Below are positions 25,549-31,996 of a stretch of DNA of 46,276 nucleotides, piece after piece (position 1 is the stretch's first letter; every line of letters begins with the position of its first letter). Position numbers and translations under genes: made by a program. This stretch comes from an uncultured Clostridia bacterium (lineage in GTDB: Bacteria > Bacillota > Clostridia > Christensenellales > Borkfalkiaceae): assembly GCA_944328445.1 (NCBI GenBank), contig CALVHO010000018.1:1-46276 (forward strand), written 5' to 3'. Under the pieces are notes generated by a model. The model saw nothing but the letters and a program-made list of their open reading frames with translations, was not told where the DNA came from and made no database searches.

Positions 25549-26304
25549 TCAGTAGCGGGCGAGGCTTTCGAGCATGAGCTTGTCCGCCACGAGGGCGATG
25601 AACTCGCTGTTGGTCGGCTTTTCGGCGCCGACGTAGACGCGGACGCCGAAGACGGCGTTGATGGCGTCCAGCCGCTGGCGGTTCCAGGCCACCTCGATGC
25701 CGTGGCGGATGGCGCGCTCCACTTTGCTGGCGCTGGTGTTGAACTTTTCGGCGATCTGCGGGTACAGCCGCTTGGTGACGCTGTTGATGTACGTCGGGTC
25801 GTCGACGGCCATCTTGATGCCCTCGCGCAGGTATGCGTAGCCCTTGATGTGCGGCGGGATGCCGATGGACATGAAGATGGCGCTGATGCGCTCGTCCAGC
25901 GGCACGCTCCTGCGCTCGCGCGCGGGCGCGGGCTCTTCCGCGATCTCTTTGAGGCGGTCGGCCAGCACCTGCGGTTCAAAGGGCCGCAGCAAATAATACC
26001 GTGCGCCGCGCTCCATCACCCGCGAGACGATGCCGTCCTCGGCGCTGCTGCCCGTGACGATGACTTTGACCGCGGGGTGCAGCGCGCGCACCTTCTCCAA
26101 AACGCCCAGGCCGTCCGTGCCTTTCAGGACCAGGCTCACAACGGCGGCGTCGGGCATGGTCCGCGCGATGAGCTCGGCGCCCGCCGTCCCGTCGTCTCCG
26201 ACGCCGCACACGTCAAACCCCGCGCCGCGCAGGTACTGCGCCAAACTCTCGGCCGCGGCCGCGCTGCTGTCCAAAATCACCACTCTCTTTTTTTGCACAT
26301 TCAT
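25549..26304 (-). CDS. spo0A: Spo0A-type sporulation regulator with a degenerate receiver domain
   Basis: About 250 residues. The C-terminal half is a textbook Spo0A DNA-binding domain: IGIPPHIKGYAYLREGIKM, LYPQIAEKFNTSASKVERAI, RHGIEVAWNRQ and KPTNSEFIALVADKLML. The N-terminal half keeps the receiver fold (PDAAVVSLVLKGTDGLGVLE, GARYYLLRPFEP) but has lost key residues. The phospho-accepting aspartate is Ser (codon AGC at 26134-26136, residue 57), one of the paired acidic residues is Ser (ILDSS), and the conserved lysine is Arg (LLRPF). Spo0A is the master regulator of entry into sporulation and is normally activated by phosphorelay; this form probably cannot be phosphorylated in the usual way. 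Two starts are possible: the ATG at 26304 abuts GGAGGG, whereas GTG at 26298 has ideal seven-base spacing. The usual neighbour spoIVB is absent. Confidence 0.92.
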   Translation of the reverse strand: MNVQKKRVVILDSSAAAAESLAQYLRGAGFDVCGVGDDGTAGAELIARTMPDAAVVSLVLKGTDGLGVLEKVRALHPAVKVIVTGSSAEDGIVSRVMERGARYYLLRPFEPQVLADRLKEIAEEPAPARERRSVPLDERISAIFMSIGIPPHIKGYAYLREGIKMAVDDPTYINSVTKRLYPQIAEKFNTSASKVERAIRHGIEVAWNRQRLDAINAVFGVRVYVGAEKPTNSEFIALVADKLMLESLARY

Positions 26305-26338
26305 CCCTCCCCTGTGCCAAAAATTGGAAAGTGACTCC

Positions 26339-26407
26339 ATTATACGCCGCGCGCCGACATTTGTAAATTGTTTTTCATGCAAAATAAAAAATGATTTTTA
26401 CAAATGT
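26339..26407 (-). promoter_or_regulatory. spo0A promoter overlapped by an 11-bp perfect inverted repeat
   Basis: On the minus strand TTTACA (26362-26367) and TATAAT (26339-26344) are 17 bp apart. ACATTTGTAAA (26357-26367) is repeated in inverted form as TTTACAAATGT (26397-26407), centres 40 bp apart, one arm covering the -35 box. Farther upstream TTGTCG occurs twice, 10 bp apart (26427 and 26437), resembling halves of 0A boxes. The whole region is AT-rich against a GC-rich background. Confidence 0.78.
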
Positions 26408-26506
26408 TGTAACTATATGTAATGAATTGTCGTTTTTTGTCGCAACGCGCGGAGTCGGGCGAAAAGGGCCCGGCGTCGGACGGAGAGACGCGAAGCCCAC
26501 GCAAAA

Positions 26507-26536
26507 GGCAGGCCGTACGGCCTGCCCGTTTTTTTT
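26507..26536. terminator. Bidirectional-looking terminator hairpin between spo0A and the DUF3788-like gene
   Basis: A perfect 20-bp palindrome (26507-26526, half-site GGCAGGCCGT) is followed on the plus strand by CG and eight Ts, and on the minus strand by TTTTGC. On the minus strand it would end the asp23-to-DUF3788-like unit. The better T-run faces the plus strand, where I see no gene upstream. Confidence 0.75.
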
Positions 26537-26574
26537 GTCGGCGGTGAACTCCGGCTTGCGGCTTTGCGCGTTGT

Positions 26575-27153
26575 TTATCGGCGGTGAATGCCCCGCGGCT
26601 TCGCGCGCTTTTGGTCCTGCACGATGAGCGGCGGGCGCTTGACGGCAAGCAGCTGCCAGATCCACGGCATCATCTCTTCCTGCGCGAGGTCGAGGCGGAC
26701 GGTGCGCACGCCGCGCTCGACCGGGAAAAAGTCGAACGCCCAGCGCACCTCGGCGGGAAAGGCGTTGCGCGCCCGTTCAAACCGCGCGCACTCGGCGGCG
26801 CCGAAGGCGATCACGAGGTCAAGGATGCGGTAATCCACGGCCAGGCGGCACAGCGGCTTGCCGCCGCTGTGAACAGACAAGTTCATGGCGCGGCGCATTC
26901 CGCCGCGGACCCAATGCACGTCGAGGGCGCCGTAGACCCTTTCGAGCTCATGCAAAAAGCGGTCCATGCAGGCCGTCAGCTCCTCGCCCAGCCAGGCGGA
27001 AGCCAAAGCGCGGCACTCGCCCTCGTCTTCGGGAAGGTAGACCGTGCGCGGCAGCAACGCGCGCTCGAAGACAGCCTCTTCCTCCTGCGTCCAGCGCTTG
27101 CCCTTGGCTTGCAGTTTCCGCAAGATCTCCTGCCCTTCGGTATAGCGCGCCAT
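26575..27153 (-). CDS. DUF3788-like protein of unknown function
   Basis: A 192-residue soluble protein. The C-terminal half has the pattern I associate with DUF3788/YjbR-like proteins: a Trp-Val-Arg-Gly strand, a basic and aromatic core (KPLCRLAVDYRILDLVIAFG), a turn with paired arginines, and an ending with LLAVKRPP. The N-terminal half is helical and charged, with a Tyr-Leu-Pro-Glu-Asp-Glu segment. No catalytic motif is evident. The start has AAAGGGG upstream, overlapping the tlyA stop region, so it is the last gene of the asp23-nusB-folD-ispA-tlyA unit. It sits where recN, argR or spoIVB often lie in relatives. Its last codons fall in one copy of a short direct repeat. Family assignment is moderate; function unknown. 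Confidence 0.7.
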   Translation of the reverse strand: MARYTEGQEILRKLQAKGKRWTQEEEAVFERALLPRTVYLPEDEGECRALASAWLGEELTACMDRFLHELERVYGALDVHWVRGGMRRAMNLSVHSGGKPLCRLAVDYRILDLVIAFGAAECARFERARNAFPAEVRWAFDFFPVERGVRTVRLDLAQEEMMPWIWQLLAVKRPPLIVQDQKRAKPRGIHRR

Positions 27154-27156
27154 CTC

Positions 27157-27927
27157 TCACCCCTTTATACCGTGCAGCCGTTTGAGCAGCGCGGCCGCGT
27201 CCTGCCCGCCCGCCGCGCGGGCAAACAGGGCCACGTATTCCACGTTTTTGCGCGGCTTGCGCGGCGCTTCCGTCAGCCCTTGCAGGGCCAGCCCGCAACC
27301 CTTCGCGAAGGCGCAGACCGCCAGGACAGCCTCTTCGCGCCTGCCCTCGTCGGTGAGGATGCCGTGCTTGTTCAGCCCCTTCCCCTCGCATTCAAACTGC
27401 GGCTTGATGAGTGCAAAGAGCCGCCCGCCCTCCCTAAGCAGCCCCGCCGCGGCGGGCAGGACGTGGCGCAGGGAGATGAAGCTCACGTCGATGACGACGC
27501 CGTCCGGCGGCGCGGGAAAGTCCTGCGGCGTCAGGTAGCGCGCGTTCATGCCGTCCATGACCGTGACGCGCGCGTCCGTCGCCAGCGACGGGTGCAGCTG
27601 GCTCTTGCCCACGTCCACGGCAAAGACGTGCGCCGCGCCCGCGCGCAGCAGGCAGTCCGTAAAGCCGCCCGTGCTGGCGCCGATATCCGCAAAGGTGCAG
27701 CCGTGAACGTCGGCGCCGAAATCGTCCAGCGCCTTTTGCAGTTTGGCGCCGCCTTCGGAGACGAAGCCGTGCGCCCCGTCCTCACAGACGGAAACGGCGT
27801 CCGCGAGGCCGATCTCGTCGGACGCCTTGGCTTGCCTGCCGTTGACGGTGACGTGGCCTTCCGCGATGGCGCGGGCCGCCCGCGTGCGCGAACCGAACCG
27901 CTCGGCCAGGTATTTATCCAGCCGCAT
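27157..27927 (-). CDS. tlyA: TlyA-family rRNA 2'-O-methyltransferase / hemolysin-like protein
   Basis: A 256-residue protein with an N-terminal S4 RNA-binding domain ([20 protein letters not shown], then GHVTVNGRQAKAS) and an FtsJ-like SAM-dependent methyltransferase domain. The SAM site is DIGASTGGFTDCLL at about residue 84, followed by VYAVDVG-like VFAVDVGKSQL and the IKPQFE motif, which contains the catalytic lysine. In mycobacteria TlyA methylates 16S and 23S rRNA; the Bacillota proteins are assumed similar. The ATG shares one base with the ispA stop (TGATG). The open frame continues far upstream but overlaps ispA out of frame and is not used. Placement after ispA is conserved in Clostridia. 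Confidence 0.93.
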   Translation of the reverse strand: MRLDKYLAERFGSRTRAARAIAEGHVTVNGRQAKASDEIGLADAVSVCEDGAHGFVSEGGAKLQKALDDFGADVHGCTFADIGASTGGFTDCLLRAGAAHVFAVDVGKSQLHPSLATDARVTVMDGMNARYLTPQDFPAPPDGVVIDVSFISLRHVLPAAAGLLREGGRLFALIKPQFECEGKGLNKHGILTDEGRREEAVLAVCAFAKGCGLALQGLTEAPRKPRKNVEYVALFARAAGGQDAAALLKRLHGIKG

Positions 27928-28820
27928 CACGCCTGCCGCGCGCGGACCATGGCCACGAACTCGTGCAGCAGCCCGCTTTCGTAGGGAAGCTGGTCGAGCA
28001 CCTGCACGCACAGGTCTGCGTAGCGGTCGGCCAGGGCCTGCGCCTTTTCCAGCCCGTAGACGCTTACGGCGGACAGTTTGTCCTCGGCGGCGTCCTTTCC
28101 GGGCGTCTTGCCGAGCTTGGCAAAGTCGCCGACGACGTCGAGGATGTCGTCGGTGATCTGGAACAAAAACCCGAGGTCTTTGCCGAATTCGGCCATGAGG
28201 TCGGCGATGTTTTGGTCGAGGCCGTACACGTAGGCGGGCACGGCGGCCGCGGCCATGAGCATGCGCGCCGTCTTGTTGAGGATGACAAAGTCGAGGTTGG
28301 CGGGGCCCGCATCCTCCCTGCCCTGCCAGCCGAGATCGGCGGCCTGGCCCGCCACCATGCCGTGCGCGCCCGCGCAGCGGCAAAGGTAGGCCGAGGCTTC
28401 GAGGTAGGTGCGCCCTCCGCGGCAGGCTTCCAGGCAGATGGCATAGGCCTCGTTCAGGAGGGCGTCGCCCGCCAGAATGGCCTGCCCTTCGCCGAATTTT
28501 TTGTGGCTGGACGGCTGACCGCGGCGGAAATCGTCGTTGTCCATCGCGGGGAGGTCGTCGTGAATGAGCGAATAGGTATGGATCATTTCCAGCGCGAGCG
28601 CCAGCCGCGACACGTCGCCCGGTTTTCCGCCGAGCGTCTGCGCGCAGGCGAACATCAAAACGGGCCGCACGCGCTTGCCGCCCAACAACAGCGAATAGCG
28701 GAAACTATCGTTGAGGACGGAGGGTTGCAGGCGGGTATTTTGCAGGTATTCTTGCAAGACGTCTTCAAAATACTGCCGCCAGGCCTGCATCTTTTCTTCC
28801 AGTTCTTTGCGCAAACTCAT
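27927..28820 (-). CDS. ispA: Polyprenyl synthetase (farnesyl/geranyl diphosphate synthase)
   Basis: A 297-residue trans-prenyltransferase. The first aspartate-rich motif is [15 protein letters not shown] at about residue 88 and the second is DDILDVVGD at about residue 221; GGKRVRP, which binds the homoallylic diphosphate, is near residue 48. The size and the four-residue spacing inside the first motif fit the short-chain FPP/GPP synthases of the IspA group. It condenses IPP with DMAPP and GPP, feeding undecaprenyl phosphate and quinone synthesis. Its ATG overlaps the folD stop by four bases. dxs and xseB, frequent neighbours in relatives, are not here. Confidence 0.95.
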   Translation of the reverse strand: MSLRKELEEKMQAWRQYFEDVLQEYLQNTRLQPSVLNDSFRYSLLLGGKRVRPVLMFACAQTLGGKPGDVSRLALALEMIHTYSLIHDDLPAMDNDDFRRGQPSSHKKFGEGQAILAGDALLNEAYAICLEACRGGRTYLEASAYLCRCAGAHGMVAGQAADLGWQGREDAGPANLDFVILNKTARMLMAAAAVPAYVYGLDQNIADLMAEFGKDLGFLFQITDDILDVVGDFAKLGKTPGKDAAEDKLSAVSVYGLEKAQALADRYADLCVQVLDQLPYESGLLHEFVAMVRARQA

Positions 28821-29665
28821 TTACTCCCGTACGCCGCGAGGACGGTATTGTACAACAGCATGGTGATGGTCATGGGCCCGACGCCGCCGGGCACGGGGGT
28901 GATGTAAGAGGCCTTCGGCGCGACGGACGCAAAGTCCACGTCGCCGCAGAGCTTGCCGTTCTCGTCGCGGTCCATGCCCACGTCGATGACGACGGCGCCC
29001 TCCTTGACCATGTCGGCGGTGACGAACTTGGCCCTGCCGATGGCCACCACGAGGATATCCGCCTGCGAACACACTTCGCGCAGGTCCTTCGTTTTGCTGT
29101 GGCAGACGGTGACGGTGGCGTCGGCATTGAGCAACAGCATGGCCATCGGCTTGCCGACGATGTTCGAGCGCCCCAGCACGACGGCGCGCTTGCCGCGCGG
29201 GTCGATGCCGTACTCTTCGAGCATCTTCATCACGCCGTGCGGCGTGCAGGCCACCAGCGTATCCCGGCCCATGGCGAGGTTGCCCACGTTCTGCGCGCAG
29301 AAGCCGTCCACGTCCTTTTCGGCGGGGATGCAGGCGAGCGCCGCGCGCTCGTCGAGGTGCTTGGGAAGCGGCAGCTGCACGAGGATGCCGTGCACGCGCG
29401 CGTCGGCCGCGAGCGTTTGCAAAAGCTCTTCGAGCTGCTCCTGCCGCGTTTCGGCGGGCAGGCGGTAGGAAAAGGAGCGGATGCCCGTCTCCTCGCACGC
29501 CTTGATCTTGTTGCGGACGTACACCTCGGACGCGGGGTCGTTGCCCACCAGGACGACGGCCAGGCCGACGTCCTGCCCGCGCTCCGCACAAAACGCGGCC
29601 GCGCGTTCGCGGATCTGCCCGCGCAGCTTGGCGGCGAGCGCCTTTCCGTCGATGATCGTACTCAT
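28817..29665 (-). CDS. folD: Bifunctional methylenetetrahydrofolate dehydrogenase / cyclohydrolase
   Basis: A 282-residue FolD interconverting 5,10-methylene-THF, methenyl-THF and 10-formyl-THF. Seen motifs are YVRNKIKAC (catalytic Lys), [14 protein letters not shown], the dinucleotide-binding segment [11 protein letters not shown], and the C-terminal [11 protein letters not shown]. The length fits the family. The ATG at 29665 has GGAGG seven bases upstream and overlaps the nusB stop by four bases. It lies in the conserved nusB-folD-ispA-tlyA order. Exonuclease VII genes (xseA, xseB), which often follow folD, are absent. Confidence 0.97.
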   Translation of the reverse strand: MSTIIDGKALAAKLRGQIRERAAAFCAERGQDVGLAVVLVGNDPASEVYVRNKIKACEETGIRSFSYRLPAETRQEQLEELLQTLAADARVHGILVQLPLPKHLDERAALACIPAEKDVDGFCAQNVGNLAMGRDTLVACTPHGVMKMLEEYGIDPRGKRAVVLGRSNIVGKPMAMLLLNADATVTVCHSKTKDLREVCSQADILVVAIGRAKFVTADMVKEGAVVIDVGMDRDENGKLCGDVDFASVAPKASYITPVPGGVGPMTITMLLYNTVLAAYGSK

Positions 29666-30060
29666 TGTTTTTCCTCCGTGGCAAAGGACGCCAGGACGCC
29701 GTTGACGAACCCCGCGCTCTTTTCCGTCGAATATTCGCGTGCCAGGCTCACGGCCTCGTCGATGGCGACGGCCGCAGGCACGTCCGTGTAGCGCATCTCG
29801 GCCATGGCCAGAAGCAGCAGGCTCTTGTCCGCGGGGAAGACGCGCGCGGCCGAAAAGCCGACGGCATGCGCGTCGATCTCGGCCAAAAGCTCCTCCCTGT
29901 GTTCCTCCGAAAGCGCGAGAAGGGTGTCCGCATAGGCGCTCTCCTCCTCGTTCAGCCCGAAGGCCTTGTACACGCCGCGGCGGAAGGACGGGCCTCCGTC
30001 CCCTCCGAACAGCCCCGCAAAGATGATCTTGAACGCGCACTCGCGCGACTTTCTCCTCAT
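29662..30060 (-). CDS. nusB: Transcription antitermination factor NusB
   Basis: A 132-residue all-helical protein, the normal NusB length. It begins [17 protein letters not shown], matching the basic RNA-contacting N-terminal helix of NusB, and ends with the conserved helix region [20 protein letters not shown] and FVNGVL. With NusE (ribosomal protein S10) it binds boxA RNA and supports antitermination of rRNA operons. The start has AGGG about eight bases upstream. It follows asp23 by 67 bp and overlaps folD by four, in the order common to Clostridia. Confidence 0.93.
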   Translation of the reverse strand: MRRKSRECAFKIIFAGLFGGDGGPSFRRGVYKAFGLNEEESAYADTLLALSEEHREELLAEIDAHAVGFSAARVFPADKSLLLLAMAEMRYTDVPAAVAIDEAVSLAREYSTEKSAGFVNGVLASFATEEKQ

Positions 30061-30127
30061 ACGAATGCCCTTTGGGTAAAAACCGATGATTTCCCCCCGA
30101 AAACTCGAGGGGAAACGGAAAACTGCT

Positions 30128-30466
30128 TCAATTTTGCTCGGTATGCTCGCCGAGGAAATCGACGCCGACGACGCGCACGTCGACTTTGGCCACCTTGTAC
30201 TTGGTCATGGCCTCGACGTTGTGCTTGACCGTCTGCTGGATCTTGAAGGCGACTTCGGGCACGCTGTACCCGTAATCGACCTTGACGGCGATGTCGGCAT
30301 AGATGCCGCCCTTTTCAAAATAGAGCTTGAAACTCTTTTTGCCGGGGAGCATCTCCACGCCTTCCACTTCGGCGACGGCGAGATCGACGATGCCGCCCAC
30401 GATGCCCGAATTGTACGAGACCTTGCCTTTATGGCCGTCGGGCGGGACGCGCTTGAAAAGTGCCAT
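30128..30466 (-). CDS. Asp23/Gls24 family envelope stress response protein
   Basis: A 112-residue protein of the Asp23/Gls24 family. Characteristic features are the GKVSYNSGIVGGIVDLAVAE opening, the VDYGYSVPEVAFKIQQTV segment and the closing KVDVRVVGVDF strand. Members are abundant small proteins, some held at the membrane by AmaP-like partners and induced by cell wall stress. In Clostridia a copy is nearly always found just upstream of nusB, as here. GGGAGG lies seven bases before the ATG. It has its own promoter, so the asp23-nusB-folD-ispA-tlyA unit can be expressed independently of spoIIIA. Confidence 0.93.
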   Translation of the reverse strand: MALFKRVPPDGHKGKVSYNSGIVGGIVDLAVAEVEGVEMLPGKKSFKLYFEKGGIYADIAVKVDYGYSVPEVAFKIQQTVKHNVEAMTKYKVAKVDVRVVGVDFLGEHTEQN

Positions 30467-30497
30467 GGTGTTTCCTCCCGAAAAACTTCCTGGCCTT

Positions 30498-30506
30498 ATT
30501 ATAGCA
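30498..30506 (-). promoter_or_regulatory. Extended -10 promoter for asp23-nusB
   Basis: On the minus strand TGCTATAAT combines a perfect -10 box with the TGn extension. No good -35 box is at the right distance (TGTTCA at 17 bp is the closest). It lies about 30 nt before the asp23 start. Confidence 0.7.
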
Positions 30507-30544
30507 CACTTTTTCGGGAATGAACAGCATTTTGCGCAACTTTC

Positions 30545-31030
30545 TCAACTTTCCGAATGAATGGGCATGATGTTGACGTTGACGGGGTCGCAGCCCGCCT
30601 CGCTCCACAGCATGTTGTAGATGGTGAGAAAGTCGTTGTGCGAGAGCCCGTCGGCATTGACGAACACGTTCACGTTGTCCGAATCCAGGCCGATGCTGAC
30701 GACGGCGTCCTCATACCCCATCGATTTGACGAAGGTCTCCAACAGCAGCTCCTTTTCCATCATCTCCACGATCTGCAACTTCAAGGCGATGGCGTCCTGG
30801 TAGGCCTGGCTGCCGCTCTCGGTGCTCGCCAAAATGGAATCGAGCTGCAACAGTTCCTCGTTGCGGGTGGACGTGCGCTCGCTGCGGTAGGCGGAAAAAT
30901 AATTGGCCGCGGTGAGGTCGCTGTCCGCGTCCCCCGTCACGCTGCCCGCCAGCACGAAGTTGAACACCGCCGTCACCGCAAGCAGCAGCACGAGCCCCGT
31001 CATGATCACGATCTTTTTGGTTTTCGACAT
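30545..31030 (-). CDS. spoIIIAH: Stage III sporulation protein AH
   Basis: A 161-residue protein with one N-terminal membrane helix (about residues 8-28) and an extracytoplasmic part. The typical SpoIIIAH segment is present: ANYFSAYRSERTSTRNEE, a helix, then MEKELLLETFVKSMGYEDAV and VNVFVNADGL, which form the ring-building EscJ/FliF-like fold. SpoIIIAH in the mother-cell membrane pairs with forespore SpoIIQ across the intermembrane space to form a channel. It is somewhat shorter than the Bacillus protein (218 residues). AAGGAG lies nine bases before the ATG. It is the last gene of the spoIIIA operon; no clear terminator follows. Confidence 0.93.
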   Translation of the reverse strand: MSKTKKIVIMTGLVLLLAVTAVFNFVLAGSVTGDADSDLTAANYFSAYRSERTSTRNEELLQLDSILASTESGSQAYQDAIALKLQIVEMMEKELLLETFVKSMGYEDAVVSIGLDSDNVNVFVNADGLSHNDFLTIYNMLWSEAGCDPVNVNIMPIHSES

Positions 31031-31055
31031 CCTCGTTCTCTCCTTATTGTCAACT

Positions 31056-31529
31056 TTACCGTTTTGTTCCCTCTTTTGCGTATACTTTGATTATGCTTTG
31101 GTCGACGTCCAGAGCGGCGGCCGCCGCCTCCAACAGGCGGAAACGCACCGCGAGCTCGCGCGCGCCTTCGGCCACGATGAGCACGCCCGCGATCGCCGGC
31201 CGCTTTTGTTCGAGCACCACCACGTCTCCGCCCACGAGGACGGGCGCCGAGGTCACGGTGCCGTCGGGCGCGGTCTGCGTCTCGGTGGCGATGACCGTTT
31301 CCCCTTCGGAGGCGTAGGTCAGGTACACTTCGACGTCGCCCGCGCCTTCCACCCGCGAGAGGATGCGCGCGAGCTCCTCGCCCGTATCCGCGCTCTCTCC
31401 GCCCGCGTCCTCCCCGCCCCCGCCGAAGGAGACGAAAAAGACCGCCAGCACCACGAGCACCAGGATCGCGATCACGGCGATCTCGGCCACTTTGCCGCGG
31501 CCGAGCTTTTCCGCAAGTTTACCCGCCAT
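31056..31529 (-). CDS. spoIIIAG: Stage III sporulation protein AG
   Basis: A 157-residue protein with one membrane helix (about residues 14-34) and a soluble ring-building domain: ELARILSRVEGAGDVEVYLTY, then a beta insertion, GVLIVAEGARELAVRFRLLEAAAAAL and the ending IKVYAKEG. In Bacillus, SpoIIIAG forms a large oligomeric ring in the mother-cell-to-forespore channel. This version is shorter than the 229-residue Bacillus protein, chiefly in the N-terminal and beta-triangle regions. The ATG at 31529, inside the end of spoIIIAF (11-base overlap), has GGAGG about ten bases upstream and begins at the conserved MAGKLAEK position. Confidence 0.92.
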   Translation of the reverse strand: MAGKLAEKLGRGKVAEIAVIAILVLVVLAVFFVSFGGGGEDAGGESADTGEELARILSRVEGAGDVEVYLTYASEGETVIATETQTAPDGTVTSAPVLVGGDVVVLEQKRPAIAGVLIVAEGARELAVRFRLLEAAAAALDVDQSIIKVYAKEGTKR

Positions 31530-31995
31530 GCACCACCACCTCCGCCCCGTCAAAGAGCGCGGACACGCGGCTTTGCAGCCGCTCTATAACAAATATATGC
31601 TCGTCGGGGCCGTATATTCCGAAATCTTGGACGAGGACATGCACATCCGTCACCGTATACGCATATTCGACGCTTTTCCACCCGATCTGCACCTGCACGC
31701 GCAACCCGTCCCGGGCAAGCTCCTCTTCCAACGCGCGCTCCTGCTCCTCGGCGCGCAGCGAAAAGGCGTAGCTTATAAACTCATCGTCGACGAGCTCTTC
31801 CTGCGCGGCAGAGCCGAAGATCTCCCCCTCCCCGCCCTCCCGCAGCAGGGCGAGAAGGGGCGTGAGCATGACCAAAAGGCAAAACAGGCGCAGGATGCCG
31901 CCGATGAACCGCCCCGTTTTTCCCTCGGGCAAAACGAGCAGGATGAGCGAAGAGAGGATGACCGCCCCGCAGGCGGCCAGGATGTAGCCTTCCAT
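31519..31995 (-). CDS. spoIIIAF: Stage III sporulation protein AF
   Basis: A 158-residue protein with two N-terminal membrane helices (about residues 5-22 and 30-50), separated by a short loop containing LPEGKTGRFIGGI, a SpoIIIAF hallmark. A soluble domain of about 100 residues with mixed alpha/beta pattern follows, ending in VSALFDGAEV. The soluble domain of SpoIIIAF resembles ring-building domains of secretion systems. It begins one base after the spoIIIAE stop, consistent with tight operon packing. Confidence 0.92.
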   Translation of the reverse strand: MEGYILAACGAVILSSLILLVLPEGKTGRFIGGILRLFCLLVMLTPLLALLREGGEGEIFGSAAQEELVDDEFISYAFSLRAEEQERALEEELARDGLRVQVQIGWKSVEYAYTVTDVHVLVQDFGIYGPDEHIFVIERLQSRVSALFDGAEVVVHGG

Positions 31996-31996
31996 C

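Noticed and set aside
26391..26627. A 78-codon plus-strand frame across the spo0A upstream region
   Set aside because: It runs through the terminator hairpin, has no ribosome binding site and no recognisable sequence.
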